Positions 39,328 to 47,962 of a DNA stretch of 64,000 nucleotides are shown here, in pieces (position 1 is the stretch's first letter; each line of letters begins with the position of its first letter). The notes under the pieces were generated by a model, which did no database searches, had not been told where the DNA came from, and worked only from the letters and a program-made list of their open reading frames with translations. Source of the DNA: Donghicola mangrovi. Its GTDB lineage: Bacteria > Pseudomonadota > Alphaproteobacteria > Rhodobacterales > Rhodobacteraceae. Where the stretch lies: positions 620,001 to 684,000 of the forward strand of contig NZ_JABCJE010000001.1 of assembly GCF_013377535.1 (NCBI RefSeq), read 5' to 3'. Both the position numbers and the translations under genes were made by a program.

Positions 39328-39926
39328 TGCAGGATCGGATCATCCTCGCGTCAGGATCGGAAATCCGCGCGCAGCTTCTTCGCAATGCAGGACTGGAGGT
39401 TGAAATCATCCCCGCCCGCGTCGACGAGGAGGCCATCCGCACCGCGCTCGAGATGGAAGAGGCCAAGCCCCGCGATGTGGCCGACGCTCTGGCCGAGGCC
39501 AAGGCCCGCAAGATCAGCGCCAAGCATCCGGACGCGATCGTTCTGGGCTGCGATCAGGTACTGGCCATGGGCAACACCATCTATTCCAAGCCCGCCACCC
39601 CCGAGATCGCCCGCGCACAACTGACCGAGCTGCGTGGCCAGCCCCACCAGCTGCTGTCCGCAGCGGTCATCTATCAGGGGGCAGAGCCCAAGTGGCGCCA
39701 CGTCGGTGTGGCCCGCCTGCGGATGCACAGCTTCTCTGACGCCTATCTGGACGCCTATCTGGCGCGGAACTGGGACAGCATCCGTCACTCGGTCGGGGGC
39801 TACAAACTCGAGGAAGAGGGTGTGCGACTCTTTTCCAGCGTTCAGGGCGATTACTTTACCATTTTGGGTTTGCCGCTGGTCGAGCTTCTGGCGTATCTCG
39901 GTGTGACAGGGAGCATCGCATCATGA
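39327..39926 (+). CDS. maf: Maf-family nucleotide pyrophosphatase
   Basis: A 199-residue Maf protein: ILASGSEIRAQLLRNAGLEVE at the start, VLGCDQVLAMG in the middle and YFTILGLPLVELLAYL at the end. Maf enzymes hydrolyse modified or canonical NTPs and affect septation when overproduced. The ATG at 39327 is eight bases after AAGG; an extension to 39261 has no family similarity. First gene to the right of oriC; the stop overlaps aroE by four bases. Confidence 0.92.
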   Translation: MQDRIILASGSEIRAQLLRNAGLEVEIIPARVDEEAIRTALEMEEAKPRDVADALAEAKARKISAKHPDAIVLGCDQVLAMGNTIYSKPATPEIARAQLTELRGQPHQLLSAAVIYQGAEPKWRHVGVARLRMHSFSDAYLDAYLARNWDSIRHSVGGYKLEEEGVRLFSSVQGDYFTILGLPLVELLAYLGVTGSIAS

Positions 39927-40756
39927 GTAAGCATTCGATACCTTTGGCCGGCGTCATCGGTTATCCTGTGGCCCATAGCCTGTCACCGCGTCTGCACGGC
40001 CACTGGCTGCAGCGGTACGGCATCAAGGGCCACTATGTCCCCCTAGAGGTACATCCCGACGATCTGGTCGAGGTTTTGGGCGCCATGGGCCGTATGGGCT
40101 TTGTCGGGGCCAACGTGACCATCCCTCACAAGGAAACCGTTCTGCGTCTGGCAGATCAGGTCACCGACCGCGCCACCCTGATCGGGGCAGCCAACACGCT
40201 GACCTTCCGCTCGGACGGCACCATTTTCGCGGACAACACCGACGGCTACGGCTTTATCGAGAACCTGCGCCAGCGTGCGCGCGGCTGGGACCCTCGTGGC
40301 GGCCCTGCGGCGGTCATTGGCGCAGGTGGGGCGGCTCGGGCGGTGATCGTGTCCCTGCTTGATGCAGGCGTGCCAGAGATCCGTCTGACGAACCGCACGC
40401 GCCTGCGCGCCGATCAGCTGAAGTCCGAATTTGGTGCCCGTATCGTGGTCTACGACTGGGTGCATATGAACGCGATGCTGGATGGCGCAGCGACCTTGGT
40501 GAACACCACCTCTCAGGGGATGGAGGGGCAGACCCCCCTCAAGATCAACCTCGAGGAGCTGCCCAAGACCGCGCTGGTCACGGACATCGTCTATACGCCC
40601 CTTCGCACGCCCCTGCTGGCTGCGGCCGAGGATGCGGGCTTCCAGACCGTAGACGGGCTGGGGATGCTGCTGCATCAGGCTGTGCCGGGCTTCCAGCGTT
40701 GGTTCGGCCAGCGCCCCGAGGTGGACGAAGACCTGCGGAACGTGGTTCTGGGATGA
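39923..40756 (+). CDS. aroE: Shikimate dehydrogenase
   Basis: A 277-residue NADP enzyme reducing 3-dehydroshikimate. Substrate-site motifs are GYPVAHSLSPRLHGHWL and NVTIPHKETVL, with the catalytic lysine in IPHK; the NADP loop is AAVIGAGGAARAVIVSLL, and LGMLLHQAVPGFQRWFG closes it. It overlaps maf and coaE by four bases each (ATGA junctions), giving a tightly coupled maf-aroE-coaE-dnaQ operon. Confidence 0.95.
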   Translation: MSKHSIPLAGVIGYPVAHSLSPRLHGHWLQRYGIKGHYVPLEVHPDDLVEVLGAMGRMGFVGANVTIPHKETVLRLADQVTDRATLIGAANTLTFRSDGTIFADNTDGYGFIENLRQRARGWDPRGGPAAVIGAGGAARAVIVSLLDAGVPEIRLTNRTRLRADQLKSEFGARIVVYDWVHMNAMLDGAATLVNTTSQGMEGQTPLKINLEELPKTALVTDIVYTPLRTPLLAAAEDAGFQTVDGLGMLLHQAVPGFQRWFGQRPEVDEDLRNVVLG

Positions 40757-41343
40757 CCTACCACTTGGGCCTGACCGGTTCGATCGGCACAGGCAAAAGC
40801 TCGACGGCGCAGATCTTTGCTGATCTGGGCTGCGCCGTCTGGGACGCTGATGCCGCCGTTCACCGGATTTACGGGGTGGGTGGCAGCGCGGTTGGCCCCA
40901 TTGGGGCCGCGTTCCCGAATGCGGTCGTGGATGGCGCAGTCTCGCGCCCTGCCCTGCGCGCGCATTTGTCCGAACATCCAAATGATTTCAATGTGTTGAA
41001 TGGGATTGTCCATCCCTTGGTAGCCGCTGACCGTGATGCGTTCCGCGCTACCTGTCCCAGTGACATCGCCGTCTATGACATCCCGCTTTTGTTCGAAAAC
41101 GGAACCGAAGGGGCGCTGGATGCAGTCTGCGTGACCTCGATCGACGCGGACACCCAGCGGCAGCGTGTACTGGCGCGGGGCACCATGTCCGAAGAGCAGT
41201 TCGAGCAGATCAAATCCCGTCAGATGCCCGACGCTGAAAAACGGGCCCGCGCGGATTATGTGATTATCACTGACACACCCGAAAATGCGCGCTTACAAGT
41301 CGAGGCAATAGTCGCCAAAATCAGAGGAGAATCCCATGCGTGA
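40753..41343 (+). CDS. coaE: Dephospho-CoA kinase
   Basis: A 196-residue kinase performing the last step of CoA synthesis. The P-loop GSIGTGKSS is at residues 9-17, followed by CAVWDADAAVHRIY, IPLLFENG and the lid RQMPDAEKRARADYVI. I chose the ATG at 40753, which overlaps the aroE stop as ATGA. Its end overlaps the dnaQ start by eight bases. Confidence 0.94.
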   Translation: MTYHLGLTGSIGTGKSSTAQIFADLGCAVWDADAAVHRIYGVGGSAVGPIGAAFPNAVVDGAVSRPALRAHLSEHPNDFNVLNGIVHPLVAADRDAFRATCPSDIAVYDIPLLFENGTEGALDAVCVTSIDADTQRQRVLARGTMSEEQFEQIKSRQMPDAEKRARADYVIITDTPENARLQVEAIVAKIRGESHA

Positions 41344-42073
41344 GATCGTTCTCGATACGGAAACGACGGGCTTTGACCCCGAAAAGGGGGACCGGATCGT
41401 CGAGATCGGTGCGGTTGAGCTGATCAACCACATGCCCACCGGCCGGACCTATCACCAGTACATCAACCCCGAACGCGGTATGCCCGACGAGGCGTTCGGC
41501 GTGCACGGCATCGGCCCCGACTTGCTGTCCAGCCCCCGCCCGCCCAAGGACGGTGAGGTCACGCTAAAAGACAAGCCGGTGTTCAAGAAGGTCGGGCAGG
41601 CGTTTCTGGATTTCATCGGCTCGGATTCCAAGCTTGTGATCCATAACGCCGCGTTCGACATGAAATTCCTGAACGCTGAACTGCGCTGGATGAACCTGCC
41701 GATGATCTCCTATGATCGCGCGTTCGATACGCTGGCCTTGGCGCGCAAGAAATTCCCCGGTTCTCCGGCCACGCTGGACGCGCTGTGCCGCCGCTTCGGG
41801 ATCGACAACTCGAACCGGACCCTGCACGGGGCGCTGCTCGACTCCGAAATTTTGGCAGAGGTGTATCTGGAGCTTCTGGGGGGCCGTCAGCCGGACTTCG
41901 GGCTGGCCGATACCTATGTGGGCTCTGGCGGCACTGCCGGCGGCGAGGAATGGCGTCCGCGCCCGCGTCCCAATCCGCTGCCCTCGCGGATCACAGAACA
42001 AGAAGCCGCCGCCCATTCTGCCTTTATCGACAAATTGGGCGACGGCGCGCTTTGGAAAAAGCTTAGCAGCTAG
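41336..42073 (+). CDS. dnaQ: DNA polymerase III epsilon subunit (proofreading exonuclease)
   Basis: A 245-residue DEDDh exonuclease. ExoI VLDTETTGFD has D7 and E9; ExoII is LVIHNAAFDMKFL; ExoIII is HGALLDSEILAEVYLEL. The C-terminal 60 residues would contact the polymerase alpha subunit. It proofreads chromosome replication. It is the last gene of the maf operon and its stop lies seven bases before that of convergent secB. Confidence 0.95.
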   Translation: MREIVLDTETTGFDPEKGDRIVEIGAVELINHMPTGRTYHQYINPERGMPDEAFGVHGIGPDLLSSPRPPKDGEVTLKDKPVFKKVGQAFLDFIGSDSKLVIHNAAFDMKFLNAELRWMNLPMISYDRAFDTLALARKKFPGSPATLDALCRRFGIDNSNRTLHGALLDSEILAEVYLELLGGRQPDFGLADTYVGSGGTAGGEEWRPRPRPNPLPSRITEQEAAAHSAFIDKLGDGALWKKLSS

Positions 42074-42094
42074 GCCGCGATCAGGCGTCGGCCT
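42072..42094. other. Hairpin at the dnaQ/secB convergent junction
   Basis: AGGCCG (42072-42077) and CGGCCT (42089-42094) pair around 11 bases. There is no T-run; a weak terminator is possible. Confidence 0.35.
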
Positions 42095-42575
42095 TCTGGG
42101 CTGCCTGCGCCTGCATCTGCGCCAGTTGCTGGCGGTACAGAGCTACGAAATCGATGTTCTCGAGGTTCAGCGGAGGGAAGCTGCCGTCGCGGGTCACATC
42201 GCTGATGATGCGGCGCACGAAGGGGAACAGCTGGCGCGGGCACTCGATCAGCAGGAACGGGTGCATCTGATCCTCGGGGATGCCTTCGATGTGGAACACA
42301 CCGGCATATTCCAGCTCGACAAAGAACAGCGGCGAGCCGCTTTCTTTGGTTTTCGCGCCGACCTTGGTCTTCATGATGACTTCGAACTGGTGATCTGCCG
42401 GGCGCTTTTTCACGTCCAGACCAACGTTCACGGAAACCTCGGGGGTGGTGTCGCCCGAAGCGCCCTTTTGCGCCAGAATGTTTTCAAAGGACAGGTCGCG
42501 CACGTATTGCGCCAGAATGTGGACCTTCATTTGGGGGGCTGCGTTCGGTGCGCCTGCCTCAAGGTTATCGGTCAT
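42081..42575 (-). CDS. secB: Protein-export chaperone SecB
   Basis: A 164-residue SecB. Family core is KVHILAQYVRDLSFENILA, FFVELEYAGVFHIEG and LLIECPRQLFPFVRRIISDV. It keeps secretory proteins unfolded and hands them to SecA. It is preceded by fxsA on the same strand (58-base gap) and is convergent with dnaQ. Confidence 0.95.
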   Translation of the reverse strand: MTDNLEAGAPNAAPQMKVHILAQYVRDLSFENILAQKGASGDTTPEVSVNVGLDVKKRPADHQFEVIMKTKVGAKTKESGSPLFFVELEYAGVFHIEGIPEDQMHPFLLIECPRQLFPFVRRIISDVTRDGSFPPLNLENIDFVALYRQQLAQMQAQAAQKADA

Positions 42576-42633
42576 TGAAATGTCTCCCTAGGACTTTATT
42601 CGCTAACGGACTTATCATTCACGAGGCCAATGC

Positions 42634-43122
42634 TCAATGGCGGGTCCAGCCCGAAGGCCCATGTTCATTGGTATTTGAGGGCCGCGCATTCGGCTGATTT
42701 TCGTCAAGAACCTCGTAATCCACCACGATGGTCTGCGACTGGAAGCCGCCGCGCGATTGGCCGCGGGCGCGTTGGTCCTGCATTTTCGCTTTGATCTGGT
42801 TGAACACCACCGAGCGTACGCCGGGGATCAGCAGCAAGATGCCCATCGTGTCGGTAAAGAAGCCCGGCGTCAGCAGCAGAGCCCCCGCAAACAGGATCAT
42901 CGCGCCGCTTGCCAGATGCTCGGACGGGTCCTCCATCCGGTTGATAGAGCTTTGTAAATCGCGCAGGACGCCGCGGCCCTCGGACTTGACCATGTAGGTG
43001 CCGATCATGGCGGTCAGCAGCACAATTGCCAGCGTTGGCCATAGCCCGATCAGACCTCCGACCTGGATGAACAGGCCGATCTCGATGATCGGAACCAGCA
43101 CGAACGCCAGAAATAACCACAT
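42634..43122 (-). CDS. fxsA: FxsA-family membrane protein
   Basis: A 162-residue protein starting MWLFLAFVLVPIIEIGLFIQ, with further segments at LWPTLAIVLLTAMIGTYMV and ILFAGALLLTPGFFTDTMGILLLIPG. The core matches FxsA, named for suppressing phage exclusion in E. coli; its normal job is unknown. The C-terminus is polar and ends EHGPSGWTRH. Divergent from the Tim44-like gene. Confidence 0.9.
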   Translation of the reverse strand: MWLFLAFVLVPIIEIGLFIQVGGLIGLWPTLAIVLLTAMIGTYMVKSEGRGVLRDLQSSINRMEDPSEHLASGAMILFAGALLLTPGFFTDTMGILLLIPGVRSVVFNQIKAKMQDQRARGQSRGGFQSQTIVVDYEVLDENQPNARPSNTNEHGPSGWTRH

Positions 43123-43238
43123 TGTTAGAACCTTTCCGGTAATTGATCTTGGGTGGGTCGGTGGACTTGACCCTGTGTGTGACATACATAGGTGCTGATA
43201 CGGGATCATGCTACGGTCCCCGTAAAGACGAGGAACTG

Positions 43239-43907
43239 ATGGAATCTCCGATCGTGCAGCTTTTGGTCCTTGCTGGTATTGCCGTTTTTCTGATCCTTCG
43301 GCTCAGAAGCGTGCTGGGTACCCGTGAGGGATTTGAAAAACCGCCCCTCCCGAGGACCGAACAACCCGTTCCTGCCGCCAACTCGAAACATAACTTCGAG
43401 GTTATAGATGGCGGTCCCGACCGCGACATCGTGGACCACGTCCCCGAGGCCAGCCCCGCCGCTGCCGCCTTGGCCGAGATGAAGCGTGTTGAGCCCTCTT
43501 TCTCGGTGACCGAGTTCCTGTCGGGTGCCCGTGCGGCCTATGAAATGATCCTGATGGGTTTCGAGCGCGGCGATTTGAACGAAATCCGCCCCTTCCTGTC
43601 CGAGGAAGTCGCCGAAAGCTTTGCCAGCGTCATCGACCAACGCGCTGACGAAGGGCTGAGCATCGACGCCACCTTTGTTGGCATCCGCGAGCTGCAACTG
43701 ATCGACGCCGCCTATGACCCTGCAACGCAGGAAGGCGAGGTTACCGTGCGTTTCGTGGCCGATCTGACCTGGCAGGTGCGTGATGCCAATGACGTTGTCA
43801 TCGACGGCGACGCCAGCCAGATCAAACGCCAGAAGGACGCATGGACCTTTGCCCGCCGTATGGGCACCGACGATCCCAACTGGCAGCTGGTGGCGACTGG
43901 CGAATGA
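43239..43907 (+). CDS. Tim44-like (TimA) putative adaptor protein
   Basis: A 222-residue protein. One N-terminal membrane helix (VQLLVLAGIAVFLILRLRSVLG) is followed by a proline-rich linker and a Tim44-like domain (FLSGARAAYEMILMGFERGD, and EGEVTVRFVADLTWQV). In mitochondria this domain tethers Hsp70 at the import pore; the bacterial role is unclear. GAGGAAC precedes the ATG at 43239. It overlaps mltA by four bases. Confidence 0.88.
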   Translation: MESPIVQLLVLAGIAVFLILRLRSVLGTREGFEKPPLPRTEQPVPAANSKHNFEVIDGGPDRDIVDHVPEASPAAAALAEMKRVEPSFSVTEFLSGARAAYEMILMGFERGDLNEIRPFLSEEVAESFASVIDQRADEGLSIDATFVGIRELQLIDAAYDPATQEGEVTVRFVADLTWQVRDANDVVIDGDASQIKRQKDAWTFARRMGTDDPNWQLVATGE

Positions 43908-44944
43908 TCCGCAAGGCTCTGGCCGTTCTGCTGGCGCTGTGTCCATTATGGGCTGCGCCAGCACACAGCGAGGAACCTGTGACGCGACTGCTCGAATTTT
44001 CAGATCTGGATGGATGGGCCGAGGATGATCATGCCGCGGCCCTTGATGCTTTTCTGAACACCTGCGCCGATATTGAGGCGCCAGACTGGATCAGTCTGTG
44101 CTCGGTGGCCCGCGATCATCGTGCCGCACCCCGCGCCTTTTTCGAGATGTTCTTCCGCCCCGTGATGGTCGAGGACGGTAATGACGCCCTTTTCACCGGC
44201 TATTACGAGCCTGAACTGGATGGCTCGCGCGTGCCCTCGGGGCGCTACCGTTACCCCCTTTACCGGATGCCGACCGAGGCCAAGCAGATCAACCCATGGC
44301 TCACCCGCCGCCAGATCGAAGAGGGCGGTTTCCTGAATGGCCGCGGTCTGGAACTGGCTTGGGTCGATGATCCGGTCGAAGCATTTTTCCTGCAAGTCCA
44401 AGGCTCTGGCCGTATCCGCCTGCCTGATGGCAGCGCGATGCGCGTGGGCTACGCGGGCAAGAACGGCCATACCTATCGCTCTATCGGGCAGGAGTTGGTC
44501 CGTCGCGGCGTCTTCAACATGCATCAGGTGTCTGCCCAAACCATCCGCGACTGGGTGCGCCGGAACCCTGCGGCGGGGCGCGAACTGTTGTGGCACAACC
44601 CGTCCTTTGTCTTTTTCCGCGAAGTCAGCAAGGTGCCCGCGAACAAGGGCCCCTTGGGGGCCATGAACAGGTCCCTGACCGACCTGCGCAGCATTGCGGT
44701 GGACCCGGCTTATGTGACCCTTGGCTCGCCTGTCTGGGTCGAAAAGGATGGCCACCTGCCCCTGCGCCGCCTGATGATCGCGCAGGACACCGGTTCCGCG
44801 ATCAAGGGCGCGCAACGTGCTGACGTTTTCATGGGCACCGGTGACCGCGCTGGCGAACTGGCCGGCACGATGAAGGACCCCGGCCGAATGGTCGTCCTGA
44901 TGCCTATCCAGCGCGCCTACGCCAGCCTCGCGGAGGAGCTATGA
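43904..44944 (+). CDS. mltA: Membrane-bound lytic transglycosylase A
   Basis: A 346-residue enzyme with an N-terminal signal peptide (MIRKALAVLLALCPLWAAPA). MltA parts include FTGYYEPELDGSRVPSGRY, AFFLQVQGSGRIRLPDG and the 3D (DDD-type) domain with RRLMIAQDTGSAIKGAQRADVFMG, holding the catalytic aspartates. It cleaves peptidoglycan to anhydromuropeptides. A cysteine in the signal (LLALC) is a poor lipobox, so lipid anchoring is uncertain. Overlaps both neighbours by four bases. Confidence 0.92.
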   Translation: MIRKALAVLLALCPLWAAPAHSEEPVTRLLEFSDLDGWAEDDHAAALDAFLNTCADIEAPDWISLCSVARDHRAAPRAFFEMFFRPVMVEDGNDALFTGYYEPELDGSRVPSGRYRYPLYRMPTEAKQINPWLTRRQIEEGGFLNGRGLELAWVDDPVEAFFLQVQGSGRIRLPDGSAMRVGYAGKNGHTYRSIGQELVRRGVFNMHQVSAQTIRDWVRRNPAAGRELLWHNPSFVFFREVSKVPANKGPLGAMNRSLTDLRSIAVDPAYVTLGSPVWVEKDGHLPLRRLMIAQDTGSAIKGAQRADVFMGTGDRAGELAGTMKDPGRMVVLMPIQRAYASLAEEL

Positions 44945-45567
44945 CCCGCCGCCGCCGGAAACTGAGCGAAGAGGAACGTGATCTGTGGGATCAGGTGCGC
45001 CGCACCGCTGACCCAATGCATCCCGAACGCAAACCCATCGTGGACGAGGCTGAGTGGCTGCCCGAGCCCGTGCGCAAGACCCCCAAGGTCCCGCTCGAGG
45101 ATGTGCCGACCCCGCCCCAGCTGGAGCATTTCACGATCGGGATGAAGGCCAAGAAGGGCAAGCACAAGCTGGGCCAGAACCTGACCCCCGCGATCGAGGA
45201 TGAGGTCGCAGGCGCGCCTCTGAACATGCACAAGAAAACCCACACGCAGATGAAGCGCGGCAAGCTGGTGCCGGACGCGCGGATCGACCTGCACGGGATG
45301 ACCTTGGCGCAGGCGCATCCTGCGCTCGTGGCCTTTGTGATGCGCAACCACGCGGCGGGGCATCGTCTGGTTCTGGTGATTACCGGCAAGGGCAAGGTCA
45401 AGGAAACCGACAGCCCCATCCCCGAGCGTACCGGCGCACTGCGCCATCAGGTGCCGATGTGGCTGCAAATGAGCCCGATATCCCACATGGTCCTACAGGT
45501 GAGACAAGCGCACCTCCGCCACGGGGGCGGAGGTGCATATTACGTGTATCTGCGGCGGGCGCGCTGA
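44941..45567 (+). CDS. Smr-domain protein
   Basis: A 208-residue protein. A charged, low-complexity N-terminal half (RRRRKLSEEERDLWDQV) precedes a C-terminal Smr domain with DLHGMTLAQA and VITGKGKVKETDSP, ending GGGAYYVYLRRAR. Smr domains bind or nick nucleic acid; some rescue stalled ribosomes. It is translationally coupled to mltA. A perfect 11-pair hairpin sits in its last codons. Confidence 0.88.
   Translation: MTRRRRKLSEEERDLWDQVRRTADPMHPERKPIVDEAEWLPEPVRKTPKVPLEDVPTPPQLEHFTIGMKAKKGKHKLGQNLTPAIEDEVAGAPLNMHKKTHTQMKRGKLVPDARIDLHGMTLAQAHPALVAFVMRNHAAGHRLVLVITGKGKVKETDSPIPERTGALRHQVPMWLQMSPISHMVLQVRQAHLRHGGGGAYYVYLRRAR
45510..45536. other. Strong hairpin in the 3' end of smr
   Basis: GCACCTCCGCC (45510-45520) and GGCGGAGGTGC (45526-45536) form a perfect 11-pair stem around five bases, 31 bases before the smr stop. 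No T-run follows on either strand. Confidence 0.5.
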
Positions 45568-45568
45568 T

Positions 45569-46876
45569 TTACAGAACGTAGCGGCTCAGGTCGGCAGAAC
45601 CGGCCAGCTCGCCCACGTATTTCCGGACATAGTCGGCGTTGATCGTGATCAGCTGCGAACCCAGATCGGGCGCGACAAAGGACAGCTCCTCGAACACGCG
45701 TTCCATCACGGTGTACAGACGACGGGCACCGATGTTTTCGACGCTGCGGTTCACCTCGGCGGCGATGCGGGCGATCTCGGCTATGCCGTCTTTGCTGAAC
45801 TCGATGGTGACGCCTTCGGTCTTCATCAAGGCGGCGTACTGACGGGTCAACGCGTTGTCGGTCTCGGTCAGGATGCGGACGAAATCGGCCTCGGTCAGAG
45901 CCTTCAGTTCCACACGGATCGGCAGACGGCCCTGTAGTTCGGGCAGCATGTCCGACGGTTTCGCGATGTGGAACGCACCCGAGGCGATGAACAGGATGTG
46001 GTCCGTACGCACAGCGCCGTATTTGGTGCTGACGGTGGTCCCTTCGATCAAGGGCAGCAGGTCGCGCTGCACCCCTTCGCGGCTGACATCGCCGCCGCGA
46101 GCCTCGCTACGGGCGCAGACTTTGTCGATCTCGTCGATGAAAACGATGCCGTTCTGCTCGACCGACTCCAGCGCAGCGCGCTTGAGTTGTTCATCGTCTA
46201 GCAGCTTGTCGGCCTCTTCGCCCATCAGCAGCTCATAGCTTTCGGCGACGGTGACGGTCTTGCGAACCTTGCGCTGGAACGCTTTGCCGAACATCTCGCC
46301 TAGGTTCATCATGCCCATCTGGCTGCCGGGCTGGCCGGGGATGTCCATCATCCCGCCAAAGGGGCTAGAGGTGTCGTCCACCTCGATGGTGATTTCCTTG
46401 TCGTCCAGCTCGCCTGCGCGGAGCTTCTTGCGGAACATCTCTTTGGTGCTCTCGCGGGCGTCTTCACCGGCGATGGCGGCCAGAACGCGGTCCTCGGCGG
46501 CTTGGATGGCGCGGGATTTCACGTCTTCGCGCATGTATTCGCGGGTAGTGATCATCGCGGCGTCCATCAGATCGCGGATGATCTGTTCCACGTCGCGGCC
46601 CACATAGCCGACCTCGGTGAACTTGGTCGCCTCGACCTTGATAAAGGGCGCGCGGGCCAGTTTCGCCAGACGGCGGCTGATCTCGGTTTTACCGACGCCG
46701 GTGGGCCCGATCATGAGGATGTTCTTGGGGTACACCTCGTCCTGCAGGGCGGCAGGCAGATGCTGGCGCCGCCAACGGGACCGCAAGGCGACCGCGACGG
46801 CCCGCTTGGCTTCGGCTTGTCCGATGATGAACCGGTCCAGCTCGCTGACAATCTCGCGCGGGGTAAGGTCGGTCAT
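45569..46876 (-). CDS. hslU: HslU ATPase subunit of the HslUV protease
   Basis: A 435-residue AAA+ unfoldase. It opens with [34 protein letters not shown] (two motifs: [19 protein letters not shown]). Walker A is [12 protein letters not shown], Walker [11 protein letters not shown], and the C-terminal tail ends SADLSRYVL, which docks into HslV. It feeds substrates to HslV. It follows hslV by 72 bases holding two hairpins; its stop is one base from the convergent smr stop. Confidence 0.96.
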   Translation of the reverse strand: MTDLTPREIVSELDRFIIGQAEAKRAVAVALRSRWRRQHLPAALQDEVYPKNILMIGPTGVGKTEISRRLAKLARAPFIKVEATKFTEVGYVGRDVEQIIRDLMDAAMITTREYMREDVKSRAIQAAEDRVLAAIAGEDARESTKEMFRKKLRAGELDDKEITIEVDDTSSPFGGMMDIPGQPGSQMGMMNLGEMFGKAFQRKVRKTVTVAESYELLMGEEADKLLDDEQLKRAALESVEQNGIVFIDEIDKVCARSEARGGDVSREGVQRDLLPLIEGTTVSTKYGAVRTDHILFIASGAFHIAKPSDMLPELQGRLPIRVELKALTEADFVRILTETDNALTRQYAALMKTEGVTIEFSKDGIAEIARIAAEVNRSVENIGARRLYTVMERVFEELSFVAPDLGSQLITINADYVRKYVGELAGSADLSRYVL

Positions 46877-46931
46877 AGGGGTCTCCTGGTATTCGGTGTC
46901 GGGCCAGACATAGGTGCTGGCCCACGGTGGG

Positions 46932-46950
46932 AAAAGGGGCGGATCCCCTT
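46932..46950 (-). terminator. Stem-loop between hslV and hslU (attenuator-like)
   Basis: On the minus strand AAGGGG pairs with CCCCTT around five bases, followed by TTCCC, overlapping the hslV stop. A second hairpin, GGGCCA/TGGCCC, lies at 46901-46923. These may lower hslU relative to hslV. Confidence 0.45.
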
Positions 46951-47509
46951 AACCCTTCAGGGTTTCGATGGTCAGGTTGCCGTTGGTAAAGACGCAGATA
47001 TCGGCAGCAATCGCCATTGCGCGCTCGGCGACCTCTTGGGCGGACAAATCGGGGTTGTGGGACAGACCGCGCGCCGCGGACAGGGCGAACATCCCGCCCG
47101 ACCCGATGGCCGCAATGTCATGCTCGGGCTCCAGAACGTCGCCTGCGCCGGTGATGACCAGTAGCTCTTTGCCATCGCTGACGATCAGCATGGCTTCCAG
47201 TTTTTGCAGGTACTTGTCGGTGCGCCAATCCTTGGCCAGTTCCACGCTGGCGCGGGCCAGCTGGCCGGGGGTGGCTTCGAGCTTTTTCTCCAGACGCTCG
47301 AGCAGAGTAAACGCATCAGCGGTCGAGCCTGCGAAACCCACGATCACGTCATATCCGCCGGGGGACAGGCGGCGCACCTTGCGGGCGGTGCCCTTGATCA
47401 CGGTGTTGCCAAGGCTCACCTGACCGTCGCCCGCGATGCAGACTTCGCCGCCGCGGCGCACGCCGATGATGGTGGTGCCATGCCAGCCGGGGAATTCGTT
47501 ATCAGCCAT
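46949..47509 (-). CDS. hslV: HslV peptidase subunit of the HslUV protease
   Basis: A 186-residue proteasome-like peptidase. The catalytic threonine is T12 ([11 protein letters not shown]), exposed after removing an 11-residue N-terminal extension usual in alphaproteobacteria. Later motifs are [20 protein letters not shown] and [14 protein letters not shown]. The ATG at 47509 has GAGG eight bases upstream. It leads hslVU and follows the trxA terminator, so it has its own promoter in the same gap. Confidence 0.95.
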   Translation of the reverse strand: MADNEFPGWHGTTIIGVRRGGEVCIAGDGQVSLGNTVIKGTARKVRRLSPGGYDVIVGFAGSTADAFTLLERLEKKLEATPGQLARASVELAKDWRTDKYLQKLEAMLIVSDGKELLVITGAGDVLEPEHDIAAIGSGGMFALSAARGLSHNPDLSAQEVAERAMAIAADICVFTNGNLTIETLKG

Positions 47510-47533
47510 GAAATCTACCTCGTGTCGCATAAG

Positions 47534-47562
47534 AAAAAGGGCGCCCTGTGCCGGACGCCCCT
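47534..47562 (-). terminator. Intrinsic terminator of trxA
   Basis: On the minus strand AGGGGCG (47562-47556) pairs with CGCCCTT (47543-47537, one G-T pair), and TTTTTC runs on at 47538-47533. Confidence 0.75.
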
Positions 47563-47584
47563 ATAAATTCCGGTGATCCTCAGA

Positions 47585-47905
47585 TCAGATCGACTCGTTG
47601 ATCCAAGCCTGCAGAGCCGCCTTGGGGGCTGCGCCTGCGCGGTTCGAAACAACTTCGCCGTCCTTAAAGATGAACAGCGCGGGGATGCCGCGAACACCCA
47701 GCTGCGCCGCCATGCCCGAGTTCGAGTCAACGTCGACTTTGACGACTTTGATCTTGCCTTCCATTTCGGTCGACAGCTCTTCCAGAACGGGGCCGATCAT
47801 CTTGCAGGGGCCACACCATTCTGCCCAGAAATCCACAACAACGGGGATGTCGGACTGCTTGACTTCGGCGTCAAAGGTTTCGTCGGTGACGGCTACGGTG
47901 GCCAT
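47585..47905 (-). CDS. trxA: Thioredoxin
   Basis: A 106-residue thioredoxin with the active site WCGPCK (C31, C34) and the cis-proline loop [11 protein letters not shown]. It reduces cytoplasmic disulfides. It is the last gene before a terminator in the run divL-tsaE-amgK-murU-addB-addA-trxA and follows addA by 57 bases. Confidence 0.97.
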   Translation of the reverse strand: MATVAVTDETFDAEVKQSDIPVVVDFWAEWCGPCKMIGPVLEELSTEMEGKIKVVKVDVDSNSGMAAQLGVRGIPALFIFKDGEVVSNRAGAAPKAALQAWINESI

Positions 47906-47962
47906 GTCTGTAACTCCTACGGAATGCGGTTGAGCGGAACGTAAGTGCGCGGGGTCGGGGCG

